DNA from: Pseudomonadota bacterium
GTDB taxonomy: Bacteria; Pseudomonadota; Gammaproteobacteria; Pseudomonadales; Oleiphilaceae
Direction: 5' to 3'
NCBI GenBank assembly: GCA_002747395.1
Contig: PDPE01000017.1
Location: 1-32,296 of the forward strand
Length of the DNA: 32,296 nucleotides
A program made the position numbers and the translations under genes. Below the pieces are notes generated by a model. The model saw nothing but the letters and a program-made list of their open reading frames with translations, made no database searches and was not told where the DNA came from. This document shows, one piece after another, positions 10,059 to 18,568 of this stretch (position 1 is its first letter; each line of letters begins with the position of its first letter).

Positions 10059-10928
10059 ATGCAGCCAAACGTCAATCACCCTCATTCTTTCGCAACGATA
10101 TCCCTGTCGCTTTTTTTCCTGTTCTGTTTCCCTGTTCTCTTGTTGCAAGGCTGTGCCACCGTAGATGAATCGGTTGAACCGACCGAAAAGGAAATATACG
10201 AGTCAGCCAGTCGCGCACTCAAGTCACACAATTTCAACGAAGCATCACGCCAGCTTGAACTACTTGAATCCCGTTACCCTTTCGGGCGCCATGCGGAGCA
10301 GGCCCAACTGGATCTGATTTATGCTCGCTTCAGCTCCCTCGATATTGATGGAGCACTCATAGCCGCCGACCGGTTTATCCGATTGCACCCCGATAGCGAA
10401 CACGTTGACTATGCGTATTATATTCGCGGAGTAGCCAACTTCAATTACGACCAGGGCTTGTCTGCACGCTGGTTTTCCATTGATCAGGCTTCACGAGATC
10501 CCGGGCGGATGCGGGAATCCTACAATGATTTTCGGCAGTTGGTCACCCGCTTTCCTGACAGCGATTATGCCGCTGACTCCCGGCAGCGCATGATTGCGAT
10601 CCGTAACCGGCTGGCCGACCATGAGCTCGGTGTCATCCGCTACTACATACTTCGGGAAGCCTACATAGCGGCTGTCAATCGGTGCCGTTATGTCGTGGAC
10701 ACATTCCCTAATACCCCCGCAACCGAAGAGGCTCTGATCTTGATGGTCGAACTGTATCGACAACTTGGCCAAAAACAGTTTGCCAGTGATGCCCTTGTCA
10801 TTCTTGCCGCCAATTACCCGGACAGCAAGGCCTTTGACAAAAACATGAAGTTCAGGTCGAACCGGGTAATGCGAAAGGATCGCTCGCTCACCCGCCTGCT
10901 CGACTTCGACATGTTCGATGGGTTTTAG
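10059..10928 (+). CDS. bamD: Outer membrane assembly lipoprotein BamD
   Basis: Essential lipoprotein of the BAM complex that inserts beta-barrel proteins into the outer membrane. A lipoprotein signal ends in LLLQGC with the acylated cysteine at residue 32. TPR repeats fill the rest, including YESASRALKSHNFNEASRQL and the RYPFGRHAEQAQLDLIYARF segment typical of BamD. The length of 289 is slightly above the usual 245-260 because the signal is long and the C-terminus runs on. The Shine-Dalgarno is weak. It is divergent from rluD with 155 nt between the starts, which should contain both promoters, though I could not single one out. Confidence 0.95.
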   Translation: MQPNVNHPHSFATISLSLFFLFCFPVLLLQGCATVDESVEPTEKEIYESASRALKSHNFNEASRQLELLESRYPFGRHAEQAQLDLIYARFSSLDIDGALIAADRFIRLHPDSEHVDYAYYIRGVANFNYDQGLSARWFSIDQASRDPGRMRESYNDFRQLVTRFPDSDYAADSRQRMIAIRNRLADHELGVIRYYILREAYIAAVNRCRYVVDTFPNTPATEEALILMVELYRQLGQKQFASDALVILAANYPDSKAFDKNMKFRSNRVMRKDRSLTRLLDFDMFDGF

Positions 10929-10965
10929 CGTTGCGCAAAAAGCATTGACGCCCCTTTCTGAAGCG

Positions 10966-11057
10966 GTACGGGTGTTGCCGGTGAGACTGTGCAAGGCCAT
11001 CCCGTACTGTACTGCGCGTGCAAACCCGGGAGAAGCCTCACCAGGTTGTTCCTCCCG
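10966..11057 (+). promoter_or_regulatory. Structured spacer between bamD and nadE
   Basis: The 162-nt gap holds three overlapping inverted repeats: a 7-bp GTACGGG/CCCGTAC pair (10966-10972, 11001-11007), a 6-bp GGTGAG/CTCACC pair (10980-10985, 11037-11042) and a 6-bp CGGGAG/CTCCCG pair (11027-11032, 11052-11057). They interleave, so the RNA could switch between folds. No T run follows, so it is not an obvious terminator. Whether this is a bamD 3' end or a nadE leader cannot be told. Confidence 0.3.
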
Positions 11058-11090
11058 ATTTAATGATTCGGTGCAAGTGAGACATTGAAA

Positions 11091-11936
11091 ATGAATGCGA
11101 AAGAGATAATCCGTAATATGAGAGTGCTTCCGGAGATCAACCCGGAATACGAAGCGAACAGGCGTACCAGATTCATCGCCGATTTTCTTAAAACTTCCGG
11201 TCTGAGAAGTTTGGTATTGGGTATCAGCGGGGGAATTGATTCCTGCACATGTGGACGCCTGGCACAACTGGCTGTTGACGCACTGAATTCAGACGAAGGC
11301 ACAGACAAATATCAGTTTGTGGCGGTGAGGTTACCCTACGGCACTCAAGCGGATGAGAATGATGCTCAAAACTCCATCGAATTTATCAATCCCACTCATT
11401 CTGTTGCTATCAATATCAAATCAGCAACGGATGCCATAAATAAAGAAACCCTGGCGGCTTTGCGTTCAATTTCGAGCACCGCTCTCTCTGAGTCCACGCT
11501 GGATTTCACAAAAGGTAACACGAAAGCCAGAATGAGAATGATTGCCCAGTTCCAGGTTGCGGGAGCGATCGGAGGATTGGTGCCTGGCACTGACCACAGT
11601 GCCGAAAATGTAACCGGATTCTTCACCAAGTTCGGTGATGGAGCCTGTGATTTGGCACCACTGTTCGGATTGAATAAAAGACAGGTGAGACAGCTGGCGG
11701 AATTTCTTGGTACTCCCGATGCCATTGTAAGGAAAACGCCGACAGCGGACCTGGAGTGCCTGGAGCCCCAAAAAGCAGACGAGCAGGTGCTGGGATTAAC
11801 CTATGATCAGATTGATGATTTCCTGGAAGGTCGAAATACTGACAGGGAGGTTGAAAGGAAACTTGTTTCGATCTATGAAAGAACCGAACACAAACGTCAG
11901 CCAATTCCGACTATCTATAACTCTGACCACTTATAA
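11091..11936 (+). CDS. nadE: Ammonia-dependent NAD+ synthetase
   Basis: Final step of NAD+ synthesis: amidates deamido-NAD+ using ammonia and ATP. The PP-loop SGGIDS is at residues 46-51, the [14 protein letters not shown] segment follows, and [21 protein letters not shown] and TPTADLE complete the usual NadE signature. The length of 281 matches the short, ammonia-using form (E. coli 275); there is no glutaminase domain. The ATG at 11091 is chosen over a TTG two codons upstream. The last residues, including the stop codon, lie inside a 16-bp tandem repeat that continues past the gene. nadE is not at this place in P. aeruginosa, where bamD is followed directly by pilS, so it looks like an insertion into the conserved order. 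Confidence 0.95.
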   Translation: MNAKEIIRNMRVLPEINPEYEANRRTRFIADFLKTSGLRSLVLGISGGIDSCTCGRLAQLAVDALNSDEGTDKYQFVAVRLPYGTQADENDAQNSIEFINPTHSVAINIKSATDAINKETLAALRSISSTALSESTLDFTKGNTKARMRMIAQFQVAGAIGGLVPGTDHSAENVTGFFTKFGDGACDLAPLFGLNKRQVRQLAEFLGTPDAIVRKTPTADLECLEPQKADEQVLGLTYDQIDDFLEGRNTDREVERKLVSIYERTEHKRQPIPTIYNSDHL

Positions 11937-12000
11937 CTCTGGCCACTTATAACCCCGACCACTTGTAGCTCTGACCAGCTGTAATTCTGGCCACGTGCTA
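11905..12000. repeat. Six-copy degenerate 16-bp tandem repeat at the nadE 3' end
   Basis: Six consecutive 16-bp units (11905, 11921, 11937, 11953, 11969, 11985) follow the pattern YYCYGRCCASNTRTAR with few mismatches; the second and third copies differ at one base. The nadE TAA at 11934-11936 is the end of the second copy. Because 16 is not a multiple of 3, each copy is read in a different frame. No insertion sequence or phage feature is nearby. Confidence 0.85.
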
Positions 12001-12101
12001 CAGGGAAGTATGCAGCCTGCCTTGCTCAGATTCGGGGCAAATCAATTAATCTGGCCGGCCTTGTCAGACCACAACGGGCAAGGCTGCCGGGTAAAACCAA
12101 C

Positions 12102-12129
12102 TGTTAACACCAAATGCATCTACTATACT
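12102..12129 (+). promoter_or_regulatory. Possible sigma-70 promoter upstream of pilS
   Basis: TGTTAA (12102-12107), a 16-nt spacer and TATACT (12124-12129) lie about 70 nt before the pilS start. The -10 is good and the -35 is poor. A GC-rich imperfect hairpin (about 12056-12086) just upstream may end transcription from nadE. Confidence 0.35.
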
Positions 12130-12196
12130 GATCAGGGAAAACAGATAACGGCCCGGAATAACCGACAAACTCAATACGACTCACTGCGACACTCCC

Positions 12197-13810
12197 ATGC
12201 CCTTCACCAAACAATGTCTGTCTGACTCAAACCCGGATCACCTTTTCCGCATATATCACTACTATCGCGTGGTGATCAGCCTGATTCTGGCAGGTTCTCT
12301 GCTTTTAAATGTTAAAGGCATCCCTGGTTCATATCGCAATGAAGAAATGTACCAGTATTGCATCATTGCCTATTGCGCGTTCAATATTTTTATCGCACTG
12401 CTGCTTTTGGCAGGGATTCGCACCACCTCCAGACAAATCACCATATCGGTCATTCTTGATCTGATTTTTCTACATTTTTTCATGTTTTTCAGTACCGGAC
12501 TTTCCAGCGGAATGGCAAATCTGGTCATTATCGCGGTGGGTGCCGGCAACATTCTCGTCCGTGGCGCTATCGGCACGCTGCTCGCCGCTTTCGCAGCCCT
12601 GTCAACCCTGGCACTGGTAGTTTATCCCATTCTGAACGCACAGGAAGGGGCCGGAAGCATTATCAAAGCCGGCATTCTTGGCATTATCTATTTTGCGGCT
12701 GCATTTATATTGCAGAATATTACCAGGCGTATCAGCAGCAGTGAAAAACTGGCTCAAAAACGGGCACAGGATGTTGCCGAACTGGAATCACTCAACCATC
12801 AGATTATCCAGCGAATGCAAACAGGCATAGTGGTGTGCAATGAGTTTGGCAATATCCGGCTTATCAATCAGGCAGCCGCAGCGCTTGCCTTTCCCTCAAC
12901 GGAGCCGCCCAAAGTGCTTCCCCACGAGATTCAGGAACGACTGGATCACTGGCGACTGCAACCGGATATACGCACGCCACCTTTCAAACCGGATAAATCA
13001 AAAAGCTCGGTGCAGGCAAACTTTACACGGCTGGAGAAAGAAACCGGGTATGACATTATCGTCTTCCTGGAAGACACCAGCAAGGTGGCCCAACAGGCAC
13101 AACAACTCAAACTTGCCTCTTTGGGACGACTCACTGCGGGTATCGCGCATGAAATACGCAACCCGTTAGGTGCAATAAGTCATGCTGCCCAATTGCTGGC
13201 CGAATCAACCCACCTGGACAAGGCAGACCTGAAACTGACAGACATTATTCTGCGGCATGGTAACAGGGTCAACGGGATTATCGAAAATGTTTTGCAACTT
13301 TCGCGCCGCAAACAGCCTGAAACAGAAATGCTGGAACTCAACAGATGGATTCTGGAGTTCTCGGACAACTATATCGCCGCCGGAACACGGAACGCGCACA
13401 TTGATGTGCAGGCTTATCAGACAGAGGCATGGGCAAGATTTGACCCCAGCCAGCTCGAGCAGATACTGACCAACCTGTTTGAAAACGGACTGAGATACAG
13501 CCTGGAAGAAACCGGAGCAGCCACCTTGACCGTCAAGGTAGCGATCAACCCGGACAGCGAACGCTGTTACCTTGATATTGTCGACCAGGGGGCCGGAATA
13601 AAATCGGAACATCAAACTCATATTTTCGAGCCGTTTTTTACTACTGATAGCCGGGGCACCGGCCTTGGGCTTTACCTTTCCAAAGAACTCTGCGAGGCCA
13701 ACCAGGCACAACTGGACTATATCAATGACGGTAATGCAGGCAGCACTTTCAGAATCACTTTCGCCCACCACAAACGCATTGCATGGCAATTGGACTATGC
13801 TTGGAAGTAA
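12197..13810 (+). CDS. pilS: Two-component sensor histidine kinase PilS
   Basis: Inner-membrane kinase that senses major pilin levels and phosphorylates PilR. The N-terminal half has about six hydrophobic segments (residues about 25-185). A PAS-like cytosolic segment follows (about 205-300), with QRMQTGIVVCNEFGNIRLIN. The HisKA domain carries the phospho-accepting His318 in AGIAHEIRNPLG. The ATPase domain has the N box NLFENGLRYS, G1 DQGAGI and G2 GTGLGLYLSKEL. The 537-residue length matches the family. The ATG at 12197 precedes another in-frame Met-free stretch, so the exact start is fairly safe. pilR follows after 87 nt on the same strand, the standard pair. Confidence 0.94.
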   Translation: MPFTKQCLSDSNPDHLFRIYHYYRVVISLILAGSLLLNVKGIPGSYRNEEMYQYCIIAYCAFNIFIALLLLAGIRTTSRQITISVILDLIFLHFFMFFSTGLSSGMANLVIIAVGAGNILVRGAIGTLLAAFAALSTLALVVYPILNAQEGAGSIIKAGILGIIYFAAAFILQNITRRISSSEKLAQKRAQDVAELESLNHQIIQRMQTGIVVCNEFGNIRLINQAAAALAFPSTEPPKVLPHEIQERLDHWRLQPDIRTPPFKPDKSKSSVQANFTRLEKETGYDIIVFLEDTSKVAQQAQQLKLASLGRLTAGIAHEIRNPLGAISHAAQLLAESTHLDKADLKLTDIILRHGNRVNGIIENVLQLSRRKQPETEMLELNRWILEFSDNYIAAGTRNAHIDVQAYQTEAWARFDPSQLEQILTNLFENGLRYSLEETGAATLTVKVAINPDSERCYLDIVDQGAGIKSEHQTHIFEPFFTTDSRGTGLGLYLSKELCEANQAQLDYINDGNAGSTFRITFAHHKRIAWQLDYAWK

Positions 13811-13897
13811 CGACGGGCAACATCTGCCGTAACGGGCCGTATCGACGAAACAAACAGATACCCTGTCGAACAACACTCAAAACGAGAGTAAACCACC

Positions 13898-15301
13898 ATG
13901 ACCATAAAAAATGCTCTTATTATTGATGACGAACCGGATATTCGGGAGTTGCTCGAAATAACCCTGATGCGAATGGGTATCGACACTGACAGTGCAGACT
14001 CGGTAACCAGGGCAAAACAGTTGCTTGGTCAAAAAAGCTTCCACCTCTGCCTGACTGACATGAATCTGCCGGATGGCAACGGAATCGATCTGGTAGCCTA
14101 TATCCAAACACACTGTCAAAACATGCCTGTTGCGGTCATTACCGCCTACGGCAGTATGGAAACAGCAATATCCGCACTGAAAGCCGGTGCCTTCGACTTT
14201 GTATCAAAACCGGTAGACCTTGCCCGGCTGAGACAACTGGTTGACACCGCAATGAAACTCTCATCGCAAGATCGCCCCTTGCCCGCCGAGTCGCTGGATC
14301 CGAAAGGGTTGCTGGGCAAGTCCTCTGTCATGGATACCTTGAGAAACCAGATAGGCAAACTTTCCCGGAGTCAGGCTCCGGTGTACATCAGCGGAGAGTC
14401 TGGCAGTGGAAAGGAAATGGTGGCCAGAATGATTCATCAACTGGGCCCTCGAAGCGACAAACCCTTTATTCCTGTCAATTGCGGGGCCATTCCTTCAGAG
14501 TTGATGGAAAGTGAGTTTTTTGGCCACAAAAAAGGCAGTTTTACCGGTGCCACAGAGCAAAAAGCCGGATTATTTCAGTCGGCAGAAGGAGGTACCCTGT
14601 TTTTGGATGAAGTGGCTGATTTGCCCATTGCCATGCAAGTCAAACTGTTGCGAGCAATACAAGAGAAAAGCGTACGCCCCGTCGGTGAACAAAAAGAAAC
14701 CCCGGTAAACGTGCGCATTCTCAGCGCAACACATAAAGACCTCGCCAGGGAGGTGGAAGAAAACCGCTTTCGCCAGGATCTGTTTTACCGGATCAATGTC
14801 ATTGAATTGAAGGTTCCTGCACTGCGGGAGCGAAAGACCGACATACCCATGCTGGCCAGGCATGCCTTGAAGCGGATTGCGGAAGAATGCGGTGTCGACA
14901 ACGCTGACATTTCAGTTGAAGCCATGCTTGCGCTTCAAAACTACCATTTTCCGGGGAACGTCCGTGAGCTTGAAAATATTATCGAGCGTGCTTTTACCCT
15001 GTGTGAAGGAGACACCATTCAGGAGAGCGACCTGCTTTTGGAGAGAAAGCTGACAGATACTCACATCCCCCCTCCCAGCGCATATCACAACACCGATACA
15101 GAGAAACAACAAGCCACCGACGTGCTCCCCCTGCCTCGTGACAGCGGGGTGAATCTGGAAGAATACCTTGAGTCGATTGAAAAAAAGACGATAGAAAGCG
15201 CGCTTGAAGAAACTCGCTGGAACAAGACTGCGGCAGCGAAAAAACTGGGTATCAGCTTTCGAGCCCTGCGCTACAGACTCAAGAAACTGGGAATGGAGTG
15301 A
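13898..15301 (+). CDS. pilR: Sigma-54-dependent response regulator PilR
   Basis: NtrC-type activator that, once phosphorylated by PilS, drives sigma-54 transcription of the major pilin gene. The receiver domain has the phospho-acceptor D54 (LTDMNLPDG), acidic pocket D10/D11 and Lys104. The AAA+ domain has Walker A GESGSGKE at 166-173, the sigma-54 contact loop GSFTGA at 213-218 and Walker B LFLDE at 234-238. A Fis-type helix-turn-helix ends the protein (NKTAAAKKLGISFRALRYRL, about 442-463). Its length of 467 is typical. The variable linker before the HTH is polar. I found no convincing sigma-54 promoter in this window, and the major pilin gene is not present here. Confidence 0.95.
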   Translation: MTIKNALIIDDEPDIRELLEITLMRMGIDTDSADSVTRAKQLLGQKSFHLCLTDMNLPDGNGIDLVAYIQTHCQNMPVAVITAYGSMETAISALKAGAFDFVSKPVDLARLRQLVDTAMKLSSQDRPLPAESLDPKGLLGKSSVMDTLRNQIGKLSRSQAPVYISGESGSGKEMVARMIHQLGPRSDKPFIPVNCGAIPSELMESEFFGHKKGSFTGATEQKAGLFQSAEGGTLFLDEVADLPIAMQVKLLRAIQEKSVRPVGEQKETPVNVRILSATHKDLAREVEENRFRQDLFYRINVIELKVPALRERKTDIPMLARHALKRIAEECGVDNADISVEAMLALQNYHFPGNVRELENIIERAFTLCEGDTIQESDLLLERKLTDTHIPPPSAYHNTDTEKQQATDVLPLPRDSGVNLEEYLESIEKKTIESALEETRWNKTAAAKKLGISFRALRYRLKKLGME

Positions 15302-15389
15302 GCGTAGCAGAATCAGGTTCAATCCGCTTGTCCTGAATTATAAACCATTCGTCATCGGGTACAGGCGTGGCACCCGGAATTAGGCTATT

Positions 15390-15477
15390 GTTATCAAGTG
15401 AAACAGTTATCAAGTAAAAAGCAGTTATCAGGTGAAAGACAGCTACCGGATGAAAAACTGTTACCAGTTGACAAAAT
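15390..15477. repeat. Five-copy degenerate 16-18-bp tandem repeat before the minor pilin operon
   Basis: Units starting GTTATCAAGTGAAA at 15390 (16 bp), then 15406, 15424, 15442 and 15460 (18 bp each), share the pattern GYTAYCRGNTGAAAA. They fill most of the 197-nt gap between pilR and the first minor pilin gene. The 18-bp period keeps frame, so antisense they read as repeated hydrophobic hexapeptides, but I see no gene there. Confidence 0.8.
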
Positions 15478-15498
15478 GCAAGAGTGAGAATAATCGGT

Positions 15499-16053
15499 AT
15501 GAAAATGGCAACAATCCAGCCCAGCAAGCGGAAATCCGGCTTGATACCCGGATTCACCAACAGGAAAAGTCGTGGCTTTACGCTGTTGGAGTTACTGATA
15601 ACTCTGGTTATTCTGGGTGTCCTGACCGGCCTGTCTCTGCCTTTTTTCGGTGATATGTACTCGAACTATCGCCTGAAAAAAGCAGCTGCCGATTTTCAGA
15701 ATGCGGTTGTATTCGCAAAAAGCGAGGCCGTTCGTCTTGGTCAACAGGTTAACATCGACCCGATCACAACCGCCAACTGGGCCGGTGGCTGGCAGGTCAA
15801 TCTGGGGCCATCCACCATAATCCGGCGATTCGACCCTCCCGCAAACATCAATGTTGTCAAGGCCGGTGGAGGTACGATCGGGCAAATCAGCTTTCAGGCC
15901 AACGGAACACGTAATGATTATATCAATGCCAGCACAAACGCCATCAGTTTCCAGATCAGGTTTTGTGACAGCAGATTGCAAGGGCGGGAAGTCGGCATCC
16001 TGGTAACAGGTGTAAGCGGCATAGCTATGATAAACAACAATTGCGGAGAGTAG
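15499..16053 (+). CDS. fimU: GspH/FimU-type minor pseudopilin of the type IV pilus
   Basis: Minor pilin that helps prime assembly of the pilus tip. A 26-residue basic leader ends in the prepilin peptidase site SRG^FTLLELL, with the required Glu5 of the mature protein, followed by the hydrophobic N-terminal helix and a GspH-type beta domain. Mature length is about 158 residues, with two cysteines near the C-terminus (FCDS and NNCGE) that could form the usual C-terminal disulfide. ATG at 15499 is chosen; a GTG five codons upstream is possible. It is the first gene of a tight cluster with pilV (8 nt), pilW and pilX. The FimU versus FimT name is a judgement from position before pilV. Confidence 0.85.
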   Translation: MKMATIQPSKRKSGLIPGFTNRKSRGFTLLELLITLVILGVLTGLSLPFFGDMYSNYRLKKAAADFQNAVVFAKSEAVRLGQQVNIDPITTANWAGGWQVNLGPSTIIRRFDPPANINVVKAGGGTIGQISFQANGTRNDYINASTNAISFQIRFCDSRLQGREVGILVTGVSGIAMINNNCGE

Positions 16054-16061
16054 GTACCCCC

Positions 16062-16937
16062 ATGTCAGTTATACTTTCTGTTAGAAACCATGAAAGCCCC
16101 GTTAAAAACCATACAGGGCAATTTAAAAAAAGCATAAAACAACAAGCAGGACACAGATATCAGGGGTTCACCCTGCTTGAGGTGCTCATTTCCGTACTCA
16201 TTCTGGCCATAGGCCTGCTGGGATTTGCGTCTCTTCAAATGGCTTCGGTCAACAATAATATGGAAGCACACTTTCAAAGCCAGGCAACGATCATCGCGCA
16301 GGATCTTGCGTCACGCATTCACATTAACCGGGAGTATACCAACTGGGACACCCGTGTTCCCCCCAAAGGCACTGCGGCCGGAACGGTAACAACGGAAGGA
16401 GGAGTCGGGGATGCCAATGTCTACGTCAACGCCACGGCAGCCGGCCACAGCTGCAGCGGGGCGCTTCCGGATCGATTTGATAGCGCTATTGCAACACTGA
16501 ACTGCCAGGCACTTGGTGCTGCCAACCCCCTGGCCCCGGCAGCGCCCAATGCCTGCGACCAACAACAGATGGCTGCATTTGATGTATGGCAAACCTGTCA
16601 AACAGCATCACAAATATTACCTGGCGGGCGGGTGCACGTCCGCTGCCAGGACAAGGCTCCCATTACCATTGGTGGCACAGTGAGCCCGAGGAACAACCCT
16701 TTCGACAGTCACCACAAGTATTTTGATTCACAGCCTGCTCTGATTTCCGGCAACGACTCGGACTCCTGCAGCCCCGGCTCACTGCATACAGTTTATGTTT
16801 CCTGGCGGAGGGCCGGCACCAGACAGGATACCGGAGAGGCAGACCAGATTGCGACCAACGCCGCCAACTATCGGTGTGCTGTCGATCTGGGGCTGGCCGC
16901 AGACAGAGATTGTGTAGCTATAGATGTAATCCCTTAA
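16062..16937 (+). CDS. pilV: Type IV pilus minor pilin PilV, enlarged and cysteine-rich
   Basis: Minor pilin of the priming complex. The prepilin site YQG^FTLLEVLISVLILAIG is preceded by an unusually long leader of 35 residues. The N-terminal helix with GLLGFASLQ and the NNNMEAHFQSQATIIAQDLASRI segment is typical of PilV. At 291 residues the protein is about 100 longer than PilV proteins I know (roughly 170-200), and the globular part holds eight cysteines, so up to four disulfides are possible. ATG at 16062 is chosen; a TTG seven codons upstream overlaps the previous gene. The gap to the preceding gene is 8 nt and to pilW 16 nt. Confidence 0.9.
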   Translation: MSVILSVRNHESPVKNHTGQFKKSIKQQAGHRYQGFTLLEVLISVLILAIGLLGFASLQMASVNNNMEAHFQSQATIIAQDLASRIHINREYTNWDTRVPPKGTAAGTVTTEGGVGDANVYVNATAAGHSCSGALPDRFDSAIATLNCQALGAANPLAPAAPNACDQQQMAAFDVWQTCQTASQILPGGRVHVRCQDKAPITIGGTVSPRNNPFDSHHKYFDSQPALISGNDSDSCSPGSLHTVYVSWRRAGTRQDTGEADQIATNAANYRCAVDLGLAADRDCVAIDVIP

Positions 16938-16953
16938 TCCAAAAGGAAACAAC

Positions 16954-17742
16954 ATGAAAATGACCAAAACACAACAGGGTTACACACTTATTGAACTCAT
17001 GATAGCGGGAGTATTGGGAATATTCCTGCTCGGCGGCGCCATGCAGGTTTTCTTTTCTTCCTCACAAACCACCTCACTGCAAAGCGCCATGGCTGATCTT
17101 CAGGAAAGATCCCGGTTTATCAGCATGTATCTGAACAATGAATTCGAACGGGCCGGCTGGTTGGAGCCTGTTATTGCAGCAGCGGGCGCAAGCACTCCGC
17201 CAACTGCTGTGACCTTTAGTGGCACCTCGGAAACAGCAGAAGACATCCTGCCCTGTAACGGTGGCTCAACCATGTGTGACCGGATCCGGATAACCTATAA
17301 CGGAATACGCGACTGTCTGGGCGCACAAGTTAACGGTGGAAACATCGGTGTTGTCACCAACACCTATTTTGTACAAAACGGCGAATTGCGATGTGAAGGA
17401 AACACTGCGGGAGTCAACGATGTTATTTTGAACAATGTCGTCAGTTTTCAACTGCTTTACGGGCTGGATGATTCTGATGGCCAGGGCCTGCCTTACACGT
17501 CCGTCAACGACAACGATGACGGATTGATTGACCGCTATGTCGAGGCTTTTGACTTTAATACTTCCGGACTGGAAACACTCAGAGCTATCCGTTTCGCGAT
17601 TTTGCTTGAAAGCCCTGAAAATGCCTTCGACGAAAATACTGCCAGCACATTTACCCTGTTCAACGAAACACCATTAACCTTTAATGATCGTCAAATGAGA
17701 CTGCTTGTTTCTGGCACAAGCATCGTTGCCAATGGAGAATAG
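16954..17742 (+). CDS. pilW: Type IV pilus minor pilin PilW
   Basis: Minor pilin that works with PilV, PilX and PilY1 to initiate pili. A short 9-residue leader ends in QQG^YTLIELM, with Glu5 present, followed by the hydrophobic helix GVLGIFLLGGAMQVF. The segment LQERSRFISMYLNNEFERAGW is characteristic of PilW. The globular domain holds four cysteines in the middle (CNGGSTMC, CLGA, CEGN). The length of 262 is normal. AAGGAAA lies 5 nt before the ATG. Only 5 nt separate it from pilX, so the two are surely co-translated. Confidence 0.92.
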   Translation: MKMTKTQQGYTLIELMIAGVLGIFLLGGAMQVFFSSSQTTSLQSAMADLQERSRFISMYLNNEFERAGWLEPVIAAAGASTPPTAVTFSGTSETAEDILPCNGGSTMCDRIRITYNGIRDCLGAQVNGGNIGVVTNTYFVQNGELRCEGNTAGVNDVILNNVVSFQLLYGLDDSDGQGLPYTSVNDNDDGLIDRYVEAFDFNTSGLETLRAIRFAILLESPENAFDENTASTFTLFNETPLTFNDRQMRLLVSGTSIVANGE

Positions 17743-17747
17743 CCAAA

Positions 17748-18419
17748 ATGAAAAACTGTAATTCAATGGCCATGACCGGAAAACAGTCAGGAGCGGTATT
17801 GCTCACAAGCCTGGTATTGCTTGGTCTGGTAACCATTGTAGGTGCCTACGTCTTTTCCAGTGGCGCATTACAGGAAAGAATGGCGACGAGCAATCAACTG
17901 GTTACGCTGAGCCAGAACGCGGCCCAATCCGCAGTGGATGCGTTTTCATCCGAAGGAATGTATGCCGCATCGGGCAGCCTGAATCATTCGGCCAATATCA
18001 ACACCAACATCGCCCGGAAAACCATCGATAAAACATCACATATTCCCGTTCCCTTCAAGCCCCAGAATAGTAATGCGATTGTTCTATGTGTTGACCAGAA
18101 TGGAGTCATTGCCAAATCCGGCCCGATGGGAACGGATTGCACTGGTGTCGATTTTCAAAACACTACCGGCTCATCGGCAGAAATCAAGGGACTGGCCGAA
18201 GCTTACTACGCAGGCTGCGCACCAATACACTGCGGGCCGAAAATGGCATCATCACTCGGTTCCGACAGCACACTGGGTTGCCCGATATTTTACCTGAGTG
18301 GCTCGGGATGGCTGGATGTTGACAGCGATGGTCTGCCCGCCGCCTCGGGGGACGAGTCACGAACATTTATCCATGAATGGGCAAGATGGCAAAGGCCCAC
18401 ACAGTGCAGTACGTTTTAA
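17748..18419 (+). CDS. pilX: Type IV pilus minor pilin PilX
   Basis: Minor pilin of the tip complex. A 15-residue leader ends in KQSG^AVLLTSLVLLGLVTIVG. The residue at mature position 5 is Thr rather than Glu, as in GspK/PilX-type tip pilins, which do not need Glu5. The helix is followed by ERMATSNQLVTLSQNAAQSAVDA, typical of PilX, and by a domain with several cysteines (GCAPIHCGP, GCPIF and a C-terminal QCSTF). The length of 223 is within the usual range. The next gene is 149 nt away, so pilX probably ends the tight fimU-pilV-pilW-pilX unit. Confidence 0.88.
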   Translation: MKNCNSMAMTGKQSGAVLLTSLVLLGLVTIVGAYVFSSGALQERMATSNQLVTLSQNAAQSAVDAFSSEGMYAASGSLNHSANINTNIARKTIDKTSHIPVPFKPQNSNAIVLCVDQNGVIAKSGPMGTDCTGVDFQNTTGSSAEIKGLAEAYYAGCAPIHCGPKMASSLGSDSTLGCPIFYLSGSGWLDVDSDGLPAASGDESRTFIHEWARWQRPTQCSTF

Positions 18420-18446
18420 CACACCGATCGGTTGACGGGCGGTTAC

Positions 18447-18476
18447 ACCACTTGTCACCAATATATACCACTTGTC
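18447..18476. repeat. Two-copy 20-nt-period repeat downstream of pilX
   Basis: ACCACTTGTC occurs at 18447-18456 and again at 18467-18476, exactly 20 nt apart, in the 149-nt gap after pilX. The same CCACTTGT core appears in the nadE-associated repeat at 11953-11968. Downstream, TATAGT at 18509-18514 could be a -10 for the next gene but has no good -35. Confidence 0.4.
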
Positions 18477-18568
18477 GCACATCGAAAGTAATAGAGAAGC
18501 AAGAAGGCTATAGTAAATAAAGACAGCTTTTACCCCTTGTTCTTTTGCTGATTTCAGGAGAAATACAT

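Noticed and set aside
10491..11267. A 258-codon frame antisense to bamD and nadE
   Set aside because: It spans two genuine genes on the other strand and lacks family features.
11937..12000. CRISPR array in the 16-bp repeat after nadE
   Set aside because: The repeats are adjacent without spacers, 16 bp and degenerate; no cas gene is present.
15365..15385. A TGGCAC motif before the minor pilin operon as a sigma-54 promoter
   Set aside because: The matching GC of the -12 element is not at the required distance (13 rather than 10 nt between GG and GC).
15279..15560. A 93-codon antisense frame with repeated hydrophobic hexapeptides over the 18-bp repeats
   Set aside because: The pattern is only the 18-bp repeat read in frame; it overlaps the ends of pilR and the first pilin gene, and no start signal is present.
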